This document shows, one piece after another, positions 26,724 through 35,961 of a stretch of 64,000 nt of DNA. The stretch is taken from the NCBI RefSeq assembly GCF_039543205.1, contig NZ_BAABJH010000006.1, positions 62,001-126,000 on the forward strand. The letters are read 5' to 3'. How positions within the stretch are numbered: position 1 is the first letter of the stretch; the number at the start of each line of letters is the position of its first letter. The notes below the pieces were generated by a model. That model searched no databases, had not been told where the DNA came from, and worked only from the letters and a program-made list of their open reading frames with translations. The position numbers were made by a program, and so were the translations under genes. This stretch comes from Flaviramulus_B aquimarinus (GTDB lineage: Bacteria; Bacteroidota; Bacteroidia; Flavobacteriales; Flavobacteriaceae).

Positions 26724-28061
26724 ATGAGAGGCTTTATGAAAAAACTAGCATTACATTGGAAGATTATTATAGGAATGGTTCTCGGAATCATTTTTGGGTT
26801 TATTATGAATACTGTTGATGGTGGAAAAAACATCGTCTCCGATTGGATAGCGCCTTTTGGAACCATATTTATTAATCTTTTAAAACTTATTGCTGTGCCT
26901 TTAATTCTGGCCTCTTTAATTAAAGGGATTTCAGATTTAAAGGATATATCTAAAATTAAATCCATGGGTTTACGAACTATTGGTATTTATATTGCAACGA
27001 CTTTGGTTGCTATAGTTATTGGTTTGAGTATTGTAAATATTATTAAACCAGGAGATGGTATGCCACAAGAGACCATTGAAAAAATTAAACTAAAATACGA
27101 AAACGATGCTGGTGTAACCGATAAGTTAATGAAAGCCTCAGCTCAAAAAGAAGCTGGGCCATTGCAGGCTTTAGTTGATATTTTTCCGAGTAATATTTTT
27201 AAATCTTTTGTAGAAGCCTCTATGCTACAAGTTATCTTTTTTGCATTGTTTGTTGGTATCTGCTTGCTATTAATAGGTGAAAAGAAAGCAAAGCCTTTGG
27301 TTGATTTTTTCGACTCGCTTAATGAAGTGGTTATGAAAATGGTAGATTTAATCATGCTTTTTGCGCCTTATGCGGTGTTTGCATTATTAGCAAATGTTAT
27401 TATTGCTTTTGATGATGTAGAGATTTTAATTAAACTGCTTTTTTATGCCTTCTGTGTTATTGGAGGTCTTATTTTAATGATTGGTTTCTACCTTATTTTA
27501 GTAAGCGTTTACACAAAAAAATCACCGTTGTGGTTTTTAAAGCAGATAAGTCCAGCACAATTATTGGCGTTTTCAACTAGTAGTAGTGCAGCAACCTTGC
27601 CTGTAACTATGGAACGTGTTGAAGAGCATTTAGGTGTGGATAAAGAAGTATCAGGTTTTGTATTACCTGTTGGTGCTACTGTAAATATGGACGGAACGAG
27701 TCTGTATCAGGGAATAGCGGCTGTATTTATTATGCAAGTTATTTGGCCAGAAGGCTTAACGTTTACCAACCAACTTGTTATTGTGGCTACAGCATTATTA
27801 GCGTCTATTGGTAGTGCTGCCGTGCCAAGTGCAGGTATGGTTATGCTTGTTATTGTATTGGAGTCTATTGGTTTTCCGGCTGAGTTATTGCCTATTGGGC
27901 TTGCGCTTATTTTTGCAGTAGACCGACCTTTGGATATGTGTAGGACCGTTGTAAATGTTACTGGTGATGCCACAGTGTCTATGATAGTAGCTAAGTCTCT
28001 AAACAAATTGCATGAGCCAAAACCCAAAGAGTGGGATGACCATTATGATGAGGTAAAATAA
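26724..28061 (+). CDS. Dicarboxylate/amino acid:cation symporter (DAACS family)
   Basis: 445 residues with about eight hydrophobic segments and two re-entrant loops. Family marks are FSTSSSAATLPVTM (hairpin 1) and the TM7 motif VNMDGTSLYQGI, corresponding to NMDGT of glutamate/aspartate transporters. It takes up glutamate, aspartate or C4-dicarboxylates with Na+ or H+. The start may be the ATG at 26724 or the one at 26736 (MKKLALHWK). A perfect hairpin CTCTCC-TTT-GGAGAG (26706-26720) ends three bases before the first ATG and could affect translation. Upstream are about 290 bp of AT-rich sequence without a gene. Confidence 0.9.
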   Translation: MRGFMKKLALHWKIIIGMVLGIIFGFIMNTVDGGKNIVSDWIAPFGTIFINLLKLIAVPLILASLIKGISDLKDISKIKSMGLRTIGIYIATTLVAIVIGLSIVNIIKPGDGMPQETIEKIKLKYENDAGVTDKLMKASAQKEAGPLQALVDIFPSNIFKSFVEASMLQVIFFALFVGICLLLIGEKKAKPLVDFFDSLNEVVMKMVDLIMLFAPYAVFALLANVIIAFDDVEILIKLLFYAFCVIGGLILMIGFYLILVSVYTKKSPLWFLKQISPAQLLAFSTSSSAATLPVTMERVEEHLGVDKEVSGFVLPVGATVNMDGTSLYQGIAAVFIMQVIWPEGLTFTNQLVIVATALLASIGSAAVPSAGMVMLVIVLESIGFPAELLPIGLALIFAVDRPLDMCRTVVNVTGDATVSMIVAKSLNKLHEPKPKEWDDHYDEVK

Positions 28062-28069
28062 AACGTTAC

Positions 28070-28160
28070 TTGGCGGACAGGTGCGTTAGGGATTGTAGAG
28101 GAAAGCCCACAGGCACGAGGACTTGTAACGGAAAGCCCGACCCTTGTGGTAACGCCAAAA
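28070..28160 (-). repeat. Dispersed intergenic repeat with nested inverted ends
   Basis: Read on the minus strand from 28160 it begins TTTTGGCGTTACCACAAGGG, then TCGGGCTTTCCG. Almost the same sequence occurs on the plus strand at 51897-51934. TTGGCG (28070) and GCGTTA (28083) have their complements at 28153 and 28150. The type is widespread between genes in Flavobacteriaceae; function unknown. Confidence 0.6.
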
Positions 28161-28231
28161 AAGAACCTTTAATAGAATTTTGGGATAAACTAAAAATCCT
28201 TTAACTTTATAATCAACCAAAAAAATAAAAA

Positions 28232-29269
28232 ATGAATGTTTGTTTTATAATGTATCCTTGGGAAGAAATTGACCCTGATAACGATACAACTCTTGCCTTG
28301 ATAAAAGAATGTGTTAAACGTAAACATGGCGTTGCCATGTGTGTTCCTGCCGATTTAACGATTAGAAATAGTGTAACGACAGCTAATTGTAGAGTTATTG
28401 GGCGAATGGAAAAAACACCAGGTTCTTTAAAATCATTTTATAAAAAAGCCGAATTGCGAGAAGAAATGCTTCCGCTAGCAGGTTTTGATGTTATTTTCTT
28501 TAGAGCTAATCCACCTTTAGACCCTATCATGCTTAATTTCTTAGATTCTGTGAAAGATGATGTTTTTATTATGAACTCTCTTGAGGGCATGCGCGAAGCA
28601 AACAATAAATTGTATACAGCGGCCTTTGGTGATGCACACAGTAATATTATACCTGCAACGCACGTATCAAAAAGTAAACGTTATTTAATTAAACAGATTA
28701 AAGAGTCAAAATCTGATAAAATGATTTTGAAACCATTAAATGGTTTTGGAGGTTCGGGGGTAATTCTTATCGAAAAATCGGCCATGAGCAATATTAATTC
28801 CCTACTTGATTTTTATATTACCAGTGGTGATGGATCTTCTAATTATGTTATTCTTCAAGATTATATTGAAGGCGCAGATCAAGGCGATGTCCGTATTTTA
28901 ATTTTAAATGGCGAACCTGTAGGCGCTATGAAACGTGTTCCAGGAAATGATGACCACCGATCGAATGTATCAGCAGGAGGAAGCGTACAAAGGCATGCTT
29001 TAACAAAAACAGAAAAGGCATTATGTAAGCAGATAGGCCCTAAACTAGTCAACGATGGGCTCTTTTTTGTAGGGATTGATGTTATTGGTGGTAAATTAGT
29101 AGAAGTTAATGTTATGTCGCCAGGCGGTATTACCTATATCAATAAAGTATATAAACTAAAAGTGAAAATTGAAGAAAAGGTTATTGACTTTTTAGAAATG
29201 AAGGTTTTAGATAAACTTCAAGCTTTTGATAGACGTACCAGACTTCGTAAAACAGTTCAAGACGCTTAA
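28232..29269 (+). CDS. gshB: ATP-grasp enzyme, glutathione synthetase-like
   Basis: 345 residues. The N-terminal domain resembles prokaryotic glutathione synthetase (RANPPLDPIMLNFLD corresponds to the RKDPPFD region). The ATP-grasp core shows KPLNGFGGSGVILI (about 164-177), DYIEGADQGDVRILILNGEPVGAMKRVP and VGIDVIGGKLVEVNVMSPGG, with the metal-binding Asp/Glu/Asn. It joins an amino acid or gamma-glutamylcysteine to glycine or another amine; the exact substrate is not certain. It is the first gene of a plus-strand set with a rhodanese, an N-formylglutamate amidohydrolase-like enzyme and a QEGLA metallopeptidase, so a modified peptide or thiol may be involved. Confidence 0.75.
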   Translation: MNVCFIMYPWEEIDPDNDTTLALIKECVKRKHGVAMCVPADLTIRNSVTTANCRVIGRMEKTPGSLKSFYKKAELREEMLPLAGFDVIFFRANPPLDPIMLNFLDSVKDDVFIMNSLEGMREANNKLYTAAFGDAHSNIIPATHVSKSKRYLIKQIKESKSDKMILKPLNGFGGSGVILIEKSAMSNINSLLDFYITSGDGSSNYVILQDYIEGADQGDVRILILNGEPVGAMKRVPGNDDHRSNVSAGGSVQRHALTKTEKALCKQIGPKLVNDGLFFVGIDVIGGKLVEVNVMSPGGITYINKVYKLKVKIEEKVIDFLEMKVLDKLQAFDRRTRLRKTVQDA

Positions 29270-29292
29270 TAAAATATGCTAATTAATTTTTG

Positions 29293-29333
29293 TGTCATGT
29301 CGAAATGAGGTATGAATGAGACATCTCATAATA
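29293..29333. repeat. Dispersed repeat between gshB-like and rhodanese genes
   Basis: The sequence TGTCATGTCGAAATGAGG followed by a complementary-looking GAGACATCTCAT is of a type repeated between genes in many flavobacteria. Only this copy is in the window. Confidence 0.4.
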
Positions 29334-29366
29334 TTTAGTGTTTGTGTTTAATTTTTTAGTAGAATA

Positions 29367-30527
29367 ATGAGTTCCAAAATAACATTAACATCACCAATCG
29401 TTTCAGTAGAATGGCTTCATGAGCATAGTCACGCTAATAATCTTGTTATATTAGATGGAACGATTAACAAGGTTTTTGATATTACATTAGAGCAAATTCC
29501 AAAGGCTAGATTTTTTGATATTAAGAAGAAGTTTAGCGATACCTCAAATCCGTTTCCGAGTGCGTTTCCTTCGGTAGAACAATTTCAAAAAGAAGCTAGA
29601 GCCTTGGGTATAAATAAGGATAGCGTTATTGTAGTTTATGACGATAAAGGTATTTATTCTAGTGCTCGAGTATGGTGGCTATTTAAAGCTTTTGGTTTTC
29701 AAAATGTTGCTGTTTTAAATGGTGGCTTTCCAGCATGGAAAAAAGCCAATTACAATACAGCGTTAATGCAGAATTTTGATGGTGTAGTAGGAGATTTTGA
29801 GGCGCATCTTCAACCAGGATATATGCAGTTTTTTGATGATATTCAAAAGGCTTCAAAAAACAAAACCCATAATATTATCGATGCACGTTCAGCAGGACGT
29901 TTTAATTGCACGGAACCAGAACCTAGGGAAGGATTACGGATGGGTACAATTCCCAATTCTGTTAATCTACCTTATACAGATTTATTGGAAAATGGGCTTC
30001 TAAAATCCAAAAAAGATTTAGCAAAGACTTTTTATATGGTTGCCAATAAAAGCGACAATATTATTTTTTCGTGCGGTTCAGGACTTACCGCATGTGTTTT
30101 GGCTTTAGGTGCCGAAATTTCTGGATATAAAAACATATCTGTTTATGATGGTTCATGGACCGAATGGGGAACCTTAACAACTGGAGATATGAAAATGCCA
30201 AGTACTTGGACAAAAGACGAATTGCTGGCTTATATTTTAATATATGTTTCCAATGCAGATTTAAATCAGTCTAGAACAGAAACCCAATACATTTTAAATC
30301 GTGTAGATAAAAACGTATACAAACGGGTAACAGATCAATTTGAAAAGGATAGCGATTATCAGAGTATTCAAAATATAATTGAAGCTGTAAAAACACATGA
30401 TTACTACAGAAATGATTTGGCAGATTTGTTTGCTGATATTAAATTAATGGCTTTTGCTGATGGCGAATATGATGTTATGGAGCAAATGGTCTATATGCAA
30501 CTTAAAAAAATTTTAAAAAATGGATAG
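29367..30527 (+). CDS. Tandem rhodanese sulfurtransferase fused to a TerB-like helical domain
   Basis: 386 residues. Residues 1-130 and 150-285 are two rhodanese domains; the second has the active loop CGSGLTAC, as in 3-mercaptopyruvate sulfurtransferase (SseA). A further 100 residues follow, all helical and acidic (LFADIKLMAFADGEYDVMEQMVYMQLKKIL), which resemble a TerB/tellurite-resistance fold. The usual SseA ends near 280 residues, so this is a fusion. Its 3' end overlaps the next gene by 8 bp. Sulfur transfer beside a glutathione synthetase-like enzyme suggests thiol metabolism. Confidence 0.8.
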   Translation: MSSKITLTSPIVSVEWLHEHSHANNLVILDGTINKVFDITLEQIPKARFFDIKKKFSDTSNPFPSAFPSVEQFQKEARALGINKDSVIVVYDDKGIYSSARVWWLFKAFGFQNVAVLNGGFPAWKKANYNTALMQNFDGVVGDFEAHLQPGYMQFFDDIQKASKNKTHNIIDARSAGRFNCTEPEPREGLRMGTIPNSVNLPYTDLLENGLLKSKKDLAKTFYMVANKSDNIIFSCGSGLTACVLALGAEISGYKNISVYDGSWTEWGTLTTGDMKMPSTWTKDELLAYILIYVSNADLNQSRTETQYILNRVDKNVYKRVTDQFEKDSDYQSIQNIIEAVKTHDYYRNDLADLFADIKLMAFADGEYDVMEQMVYMQLKKILKNG

Positions 30528-31350
30528 GTTAAGTGTTTCAGAAATCATTTCTAAAATTGAATCTAGAGATACTTTTGAAGCCGTATCATCAGATTATTCA
30601 TTTACTATAAAAATTGATGCGTATGTGCCTTATGCCTGTGCCGCCATTCATGACGGACACCAGTTTAGAAAAGAGCTTTGGAATAACTGTATCCACACAG
30701 AATATGAGCGTTGGTATGAAGAAGACCCTGAAACTAAACATATGGTTAAATCGCATCCCATAGTCATTGCTGGATGCGATTCAAGGTTTGAATACGATTT
30801 AAATCGCGCGCCAGAGGATGCCGTTTTTGAAACCGCTTGGGGAAAACAATTATGGCGTGAACCACTTTCTGAACATATGAAAGCAAAAAGTCTTCAAAAA
30901 CATGCTTGTTTTTATAAAGTTGTTCATGCTTTAATAGAAACGTTGGAGTCTAAATTTGGATTTTGTACCGTATACGACATGCATAGTTATAATTGGAAAC
31001 GTTGGGATAGGGAAGTGCCCACTTGGAATTTAGGGACGAGTAACCTGGACCATGCGCGTTTTGGTGATGTTATAGAACAGTGGCGACAAAGTCTATCAGA
31101 AATAGAATTTCCAAATCATATAAAATCGACGTCCTTAATTAACGATACATTCCAAGGTAATGGGTATTTCTTAAAATTTATTACAAATAATTTTAAAAAC
31201 ACATTAGTTTTGGCAACCGAAATTGCTAAGGTGTATTGCGATGAATATGAGCAAATTATTTACCCTGAAGTTGTAAGTGCCGTTGAGGTAGCATTAGCAA
31301 AGCGTATACCAGAGCATGCTTTAAGCCTACATAAAAGTTTTAAAAGATAG
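30520..31350 (+). CDS. N-formylglutamate amidohydrolase family protein
   Basis: 276 residues. Family marks are the N-terminal VPYACAAIHDGHQFR, where the usual motif is PHSG, IVIAGCDSRFEYDLNRAPE, and the central TVYDMHSYNWKRW with likely Zn ligands Asp and His. N-formylglutamate amidohydrolases are zinc hydrolases that remove a formyl group in histidine breakdown; no hut genes are here, and the clustering with an ATP-grasp enzyme suggests another amide substrate. It overlaps the rhodanese-fusion gene by 8 bp and precedes the next gene by 4 bp, so it is inside an operon. Confidence 0.75.
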   Translation: MDRLSVSEIISKIESRDTFEAVSSDYSFTIKIDAYVPYACAAIHDGHQFRKELWNNCIHTEYERWYEEDPETKHMVKSHPIVIAGCDSRFEYDLNRAPEDAVFETAWGKQLWREPLSEHMKAKSLQKHACFYKVVHALIETLESKFGFCTVYDMHSYNWKRWDREVPTWNLGTSNLDHARFGDVIEQWRQSLSEIEFPNHIKSTSLINDTFQGNGYFLKFITNNFKNTLVLATEIAKVYCDEYEQIIYPEVVSAVEVALAKRIPEHALSLHKSFKR

Positions 31351-31354
31351 TTTA

Positions 31355-32515
31355 ATGAAGATTGATAATACGGCTGTAACTACAGTGCTTTTAGAAATAG
31401 ATAATAATATTGATGCCTTAGTTAAGCAAATTGAATTGCTTAGTTATGTGAATCCTATAAATATTGAAGAAGAGAAAACGCATTTTTTTTCATCTAAATA
31501 TTTAACAGATCCTGTTTTTAAATATCCAGCTATAAATTTTGATAGATTCAAGTTGCACAGAGAGTTGTTTACACAAGCATTAGAGCTTATTGAAGATGCT
31601 GAAGTTAAAAATTTATATGAAGATATTATTTATGCCTATTCAGGATTAATACAATGTATTGAGACTATTGGGAGCGGTAAAAAATTCTATTATAACTGTT
31701 TGCATTGTTTTGGAACACCCACAGAAAAAGACGTTGAAAATGCTAAATTTATTCTTCATTTTAAAGATGAAAATAAAGATATTTCAGCGTTTCAACCAAA
31801 GTATACTGCTACTGAATCTGAAGTGTTTTTTAAAACATTTTCAGAGAAATACGATTTTAGTTATAACATCAAGCATTCTGATAAAATTTCGGCCATAGCC
31901 ATGGTGTTGAATAATATCAAAACTTTGGTTTTAAACAGCAACCATACCTATTCTGATAACGAAATTGCGGTGCTTACCAATCATGAAATTGGTGTGCACA
32001 TGGTAACGACTATGAACGGCTTGTTGCATCCGTTAAAAATATTTTCGCATGGTTTTCCTAATAACGAAGAAACCCAAGAAGGTTTGGCAGTTTTTTCAGA
32101 ATATATGAGTAATAATTTAACCATAACGCGTTTAAAAGAATTAGCCTATCGTGTTATAGCTGTAGATAGCTTGGCTAAAGGGTATTCTTTTTCCAGAACT
32201 TTTAGATTGTTGCATAACCAATACGATTTAGAGCGCGAAGAAGCTTTTTATATTACCGTTAGAGCACATCGAGGCGGTGGATTTACTAAAGATTATTTAT
32301 ACTTAACAGGACTTAAAAAGGTTTATGATTATTACCATGATGGGAAAGATTTAAGTTTACTACTAACTGGCAAAGTGACTCTTGAATATGTGGATGATAT
32401 CAAATCGCTTATTAAAAAAGGACTCGCCGTTCCTGCAAAACACATTACAGATTCTTATGCTGAAAATAAGAACACCAATAAAAAGGTGGATTTTATTTTA
32501 CGGAGTTTGAAGTAG
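31355..32515 (+). CDS. QEGLA-motif metallopeptidase (DUF1704/MATCAP-like)
   Basis: 386 residues. The zinc signature NHEIGVHMV (HExxxH, about residue 210) and the motif EETQEGLAVFSEYM (about residue 243) are those of the 'flavohemoglobin expression-modulating QEGLA' family, related to the eukaryotic tubulin carboxypeptidase MATCAP. It probably removes a C-terminal residue or matures a peptide made by the neighbouring ATP-grasp enzyme; that is inference from gene order. It is the last gene of the operon and the last core gene before the cassette array. Confidence 0.8.
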   Translation: MKIDNTAVTTVLLEIDNNIDALVKQIELLSYVNPINIEEEKTHFFSSKYLTDPVFKYPAINFDRFKLHRELFTQALELIEDAEVKNLYEDIIYAYSGLIQCIETIGSGKKFYYNCLHCFGTPTEKDVENAKFILHFKDENKDISAFQPKYTATESEVFFKTFSEKYDFSYNIKHSDKISAIAMVLNNIKTLVLNSNHTYSDNEIAVLTNHEIGVHMVTTMNGLLHPLKIFSHGFPNNEETQEGLAVFSEYMSNNLTITRLKELAYRVIAVDSLAKGYSFSRTFRLLHNQYDLEREEAFYITVRAHRGGGFTKDYLYLTGLKKVYDYYHDGKDLSLLLTGKVTLEYVDDIKSLIKKGLAVPAKHITDSYAENKNTNKKVDFILRSLK

Positions 32516-32534
32516 TTGTTATATTGTGGGGTGA

Positions 32535-32668
32535 GCTTGTGGTTTTGAGTATGATTGGTTGCGTGATTCAACACGCTACTAATTTGGTAAACAAAAACTT
32601 GTTAGAGAAAATTCCGAATTAATTTTTCAAATGTCCTAACACCAAGGCAATTAATGATACACATTGTT
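32535..32668. repeat. Palindrome element 1, left edge of the cassette array
   Basis: Left arm GAGCTTGTGGTTTTGAGTAT (32533-32552) continues ATGATTGGTTGCGTG; the right arm GCAATTAATGATACACATTG (32647-32666) is partly complementary to it. The left arm shares the TTGTATATGG...GTTGCG pattern of the other elements. The bases following it (GTTCTCTGTTAGC) begin the copper-ATPase unit. Confidence 0.55.
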
Positions 32669-32684
32669 CTCTGTTAGCTATGTA

Positions 32685-35075
32685 TCACTCTATTTTTATC
32701 GTTCTTAATCTTAATGCGTTTGCTATTACAGATACCGAGCTAAAACTCATTGCTAACGCTGCTATCATTGGCGAGAGTAGTATTCCAAAGAATGGAAACA
32801 AAATACCTGCTGCTATGGGCACACCCAATGTGTTATAGATAAGTGCAAAAAACAGATTCTGCTTAATGTTTTTCATCACTACAGTACTTAAATTTCTTGC
32901 TTTTGCAATACCCTGTAAATCGCCTTTTACTAAAGTTATCATTGAACTTTCTATCGCTACATCTGTTCCTGTGCCCATTGCAATACCTACATCACTTTTT
33001 GCCAATGCTGGTGCATCATTAATGCCATCACCCGCCATTGCTACAACTTTTCCTTTTTCTTGCAGTTGCTCTACTTCTTTGAGCTTATCTTCTGGTAACA
33101 TACTGGCTTTAAAATCTGACAGATTAAGTTCTGATGCTACTGCTTGTGCTGTATCGTGATTGTCGCCTGTTAGCATTATAATATCAATCCCTTTATCCTG
33201 AAGTGTTTTAATAGCTTTAGCACTTGTTTCTTTTATCTTATCGCCAATAACTACATAACCAACAACGGTTTCTTCTATTGACAAAAAGGAAACTGTTTTG
33301 CCTTGCTTTTGGTAAGTTTTAGCTTCCGTTTTCATTGTAGATGTCATGTCTGCATTTGCATAGATCATCATTCCAGGATTACCTAATGATACTTTTTTAC
33401 CATCTATTGTTGCTTCAACACCTTTTCCTGTAACTGCACTAAAACCTGTAGACTTTAACATTTCAATCTTGTGTTTTTTTCCATATTTTACAGTGGCTTC
33501 AGCTAATGGATGCTCGCTATTGGTATTTAATGACACGATGTATTGAAGTAGCTCTTTTTTATTTAAAGTATGACTAAAAGCACCTATTGTTTCCACGGTT
33601 GGTTTACCTTCAGTAATGGTTCCAGTTTTGTCAACTATTAGGGTATTTACCTTGTTCATTTTTTCAAGAGCTTCCGCATTTTTGATTAGTACTCCATTTT
33701 GAGCACCTTTGCCCACACCAACCATTACAGACATTGGTGTTGCTAAGCCTAATGCACAAGGACACGCAATGATAAGAACTGCAATTGCATTTACAAACGC
33801 ATACACATAAGCGGGTTCTGGTCCCCAAACAGACCATGCAATGCATGTAATTATTGATATGATTACTACAACTGGCACGAAGTACCTCGAAACTTTATCT
33901 GCTAAATTTTGAATGGGTGCACGACTACGACTTGCATCGTTAACCATATGAATGATTTGTGATAATAGTGTATCACTTCCTACCTTTTCAGCTTTCATTA
34001 AAAAGGATTTATTTCCATTTATAGTACCACTACTTACCTTACTATCTTTAGATTTATTTACTGGAATAGGTTCACCTGTAATCATAGATTCGTCAATGGT
34101 TGTTACGCCTTCTATTATTGAACCATCTACAGGGATTTTATCGCCTGGTTTTACTTTTAGAATATCATTTAACACTATCCTATCAATACTGACTTCAACT
34201 TCTTTGCCATCTATTATTTTTATGGCTTTGTTAGGTGCTAATTTTAATAATTTTTTTACTGCAGAATTGGTCTCACTATGTGCACGTGCTTCTAACAATT
34301 GCCCCATTAAAACCAATGTTAAAATAACAGTTGCAGCTTCAAAATAAACGTGTACTACTCCCGATTCTGTTTTGAATTGTGCGGGAAAAAAATCAGGAAA
34401 AAACATTCCAAATACACTAAATAGCCAAGCCACACCTGAACCTATTCCAATAAGCGTAAACATATTGAGATTCCAGGTTCTGATACTTTTAAAAGTTCTT
34501 TCAAAGAACATCCAAGTGGCATAAAAAAGAACTGGAATGGATAGGCCAAACTGAACCCAATTCCAACTTTTTTGATCTAATATATCATACAATGGATTGT
34601 TCGTGAGCATTTCGCTCATAGCAATTAAGAAAATAGGCAATGTAAATGCAGTTGCAATCCAAAACTTATTTAATAGCTTTTTATAGTTTTTTTCCTCTAC
34701 TGAAACATCTGGTTGCATTGGCACTAAGTTCATTCCGCAAACAGGACAATCTCCTGCTTTGGCATAAGTTTTATACCCTTCGCAATGCATAGGACAATAA
34801 AACGTACCTGTGCCTTTTACTTTTGGTTGTTTTTCTTTTTTAGTTTCTAAATGATGATGTTCACCTTGTCTATCAATACCGTATCTGGCTCCATCATTTT
34901 TTAATGCTTCTTGAAAGGTTTCGATTGGAATATATGACTCCATTTCAATTGTAGCTACTGCTTGTTTTAAATGAATTGTTACATTTGAAACACCTTTCAC
35001 TTCAGAAAGCACTTTTTCTACGTGACTACAACAACTGCTGCATGTCATTCCGTGAATGTGATACGTGTGTTTCAT
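32685..35075 (-). CDS. copA: Copper-translocating P1B-type ATPase
   Basis: 796 residues. An N-terminal HMA domain carries GMTCSSCCSHVEKV; a second metal-binding module YCPMHCEGYKTYAKAGDCPVC and GMNLVPM (heavy-metal-binding domain) follows near residue 92. Then come eight TM segments with the CPC motif ACPCALGLATP, the phosphorylation site DKTGTITEG, TGE, HPLA and GDGINDAPAL. The TM7/8 residues YN and MAMSFSS-like (ALAMSFSSVSV) indicate Cu+. It pumps copper out of the cytoplasm. It lies alone between two palindrome elements, so it probably arrived as a resistance cassette; no regulator is adjacent. Confidence 0.95.
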   Translation of the reverse strand: MKHTYHIHGMTCSSCCSHVEKVLSEVKGVSNVTIHLKQAVATIEMESYIPIETFQEALKNDGARYGIDRQGEHHHLETKKEKQPKVKGTGTFYCPMHCEGYKTYAKAGDCPVCGMNLVPMQPDVSVEEKNYKKLLNKFWIATAFTLPIFLIAMSEMLTNNPLYDILDQKSWNWVQFGLSIPVLFYATWMFFERTFKSIRTWNLNMFTLIGIGSGVAWLFSVFGMFFPDFFPAQFKTESGVVHVYFEAATVILTLVLMGQLLEARAHSETNSAVKKLLKLAPNKAIKIIDGKEVEVSIDRIVLNDILKVKPGDKIPVDGSIIEGVTTIDESMITGEPIPVNKSKDSKVSSGTINGNKSFLMKAEKVGSDTLLSQIIHMVNDASRSRAPIQNLADKVSRYFVPVVVIISIITCIAWSVWGPEPAYVYAFVNAIAVLIIACPCALGLATPMSVMVGVGKGAQNGVLIKNAEALEKMNKVNTLIVDKTGTITEGKPTVETIGAFSHTLNKKELLQYIVSLNTNSEHPLAEATVKYGKKHKIEMLKSTGFSAVTGKGVEATIDGKKVSLGNPGMMIYANADMTSTMKTEAKTYQKQGKTVSFLSIEETVVGYVVIGDKIKETSAKAIKTLQDKGIDIIMLTGDNHDTAQAVASELNLSDFKASMLPEDKLKEVEQLQEKGKVVAMAGDGINDAPALAKSDVGIAMGTGTDVAIESSMITLVKGDLQGIAKARNLSTVVMKNIKQNLFFALIYNTLGVPIAAGILFPFFGILLSPMIAALAMSFSSVSVIANALRLRTIKIE

Positions 35076-35087
35076 TTATGTATTATT

Positions 35088-35164
35088 TTAGCTTGCGGTT
35101 TTGTGTATGAAAAGTAACAGATTATTGTTGCTATTTATCCGTTTAAAACAAAGATAGCAGAAAA
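35088..35164. repeat. Palindrome element 2, right half replaced by IS110 remnant
   Basis: The left part GCTTGCGGTTTTGTGTATGA (35091-35110) matches the consensus of the other elements; the middle ACAAAGATAGCAG (35148-35160) recalls AACCGAAGATAGCA in element 6. The right half is missing and IS110-like sequence follows. Confidence 0.5.
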
Positions 35165-35216
35165 GAACTAATTTTAGATTTAGCTCTTAACTGCTGTTTT
35201 TTTAACTCAGTGCTTT
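35165..35216 (+). mobile_element. Remnant of the right end of an IS110-family element
   Basis: TTTTTTAACTCAGTGCTTTG (35198-35217) matches the right end of the IS110 copy at 43922-43941 with one difference, and the preceding AGATTTAGCTCTTAA resembles the end of its transposase gene. It stops exactly where the next unit core GTTGTAGTAC starts (35217). Confidence 0.65.
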
Positions 35217-35310
35217 GTTGTAGTACGTTTTTTCTAAAATAATTTTTCATTAAAGGCTTCTGTTTCGTTCTATGAATTGACTATAATGATAAATATCATT
35301 GCCTTAAACG

Positions 35311-35344
35311 ATATTTAGTTGTAACCTATATTTAGTTGTAATCT
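35311..35344. repeat. 17-bp tandem direct repeat upstream of the 140-residue protein gene
   Basis: ATATTTAGTTGTAACCT (35311-35327) is followed at once by ATATTTAGTTGTAATCT; 16 of 17 bases agree. It ends 21 bp before the start codon and may be a protein-binding site. Confidence 0.7.
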
Positions 35345-35365
35345 TAATATTAAAACAATATAACT

Positions 35366-35788
35366 ATGAAAACAAGGCTAATTATTTTGATTTTTTGTTT
35401 ATGGTTTTTTAACATTTCCCTAGGACAAGTTTTGACAGAGGAAAAAGATCAATCTCCTCAAGAAATATATGATTTTCATATTAGTAAAAAGAAAGCAAAC
35501 AATACAGCTGCATGGATAACTTTAAGTGGAGGAATAGCTATGATTGTTGCAGGAATTGGAATTAATGTGAGCGAGGATTTGAATAATATTTTTAGTGATG
35601 ACAACACAAATAATAACAAAGGTCTTTGGTTATCTTATTTAGGAGCAGCTACTACTCTGAGCAGTATTCCTCTATTTATTGCAAAAGGTAAACACAAAGA
35701 AAAGGCAAAAATTCAATTACAAAATGGGGCAGTTGGATTTGATAATAAGGTAAACTATACAGGCTTTTCTATAGTGTTTTCATTTTAG
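35366..35788 (+). CDS. Small exported membrane protein of unknown function
   Basis: 140 residues. A signal peptide (ending SLGQ) is followed by an acidic linker (EEKDQSPQEIYDFHISKKKAN), a hydrophobic segment (about 50-68), a D/N-rich loop, and a second one (about 90-106); the C-terminus NYTGFSIVFSF looks like a final beta strand. I do not recognise a family. It is the only gene of the unit bounded by the core GTTGTAGTAC (35217-35226) and its exact complement at 35808-35817, and is preceded by the tandem 17-bp repeat. Confidence 0.55.
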   Translation: MKTRLIILIFCLWFFNISLGQVLTEEKDQSPQEIYDFHISKKKANNTAAWITLSGGIAMIVAGIGINVSEDLNNIFSDDNTNNNKGLWLSYLGAATTLSSIPLFIAKGKHKEKAKIQLQNGAVGFDNKVNYTGFSIVFSF

Positions 35789-35807
35789 ACTTCGCTTTTT
35801 TTTAAAT

Positions 35808-35948
35808 GTACTACAACAACGGTTTGGCTATGGTTTCGGCGTGGAATCGTCCGCAGGACTATTCCGCAGAGAAATCAGGTTAAATATAGGTTTTACTTTC
35901 GTTTTTTACACCGTCGCCACGCTGAACTATAGCCGGTGTTGTAAACAG
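35808..35948. repeat. Palindrome element 3
   Basis: Inverse core GTACTACAACAA (35808-35819) is the complement of 35215-35226 over 12 bases. The left arm CGGTTTGGCTATGGTTTCGG (35820-35839) continues CGTGG; the right arm CCACGCTGAACTATAGCCGG (35917-35936) continues TGTTG. Its left half is nearly identical to that of element 6 at 41347. Confidence 0.75.
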
Positions 35949-35961
35949 TACTTTTTTAAAT

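Noticed and set aside
33952..34347. Plus-strand open frame inside copA (131 residues)
   Set aside because: Antisense to conserved parts of the P-type ATPase.
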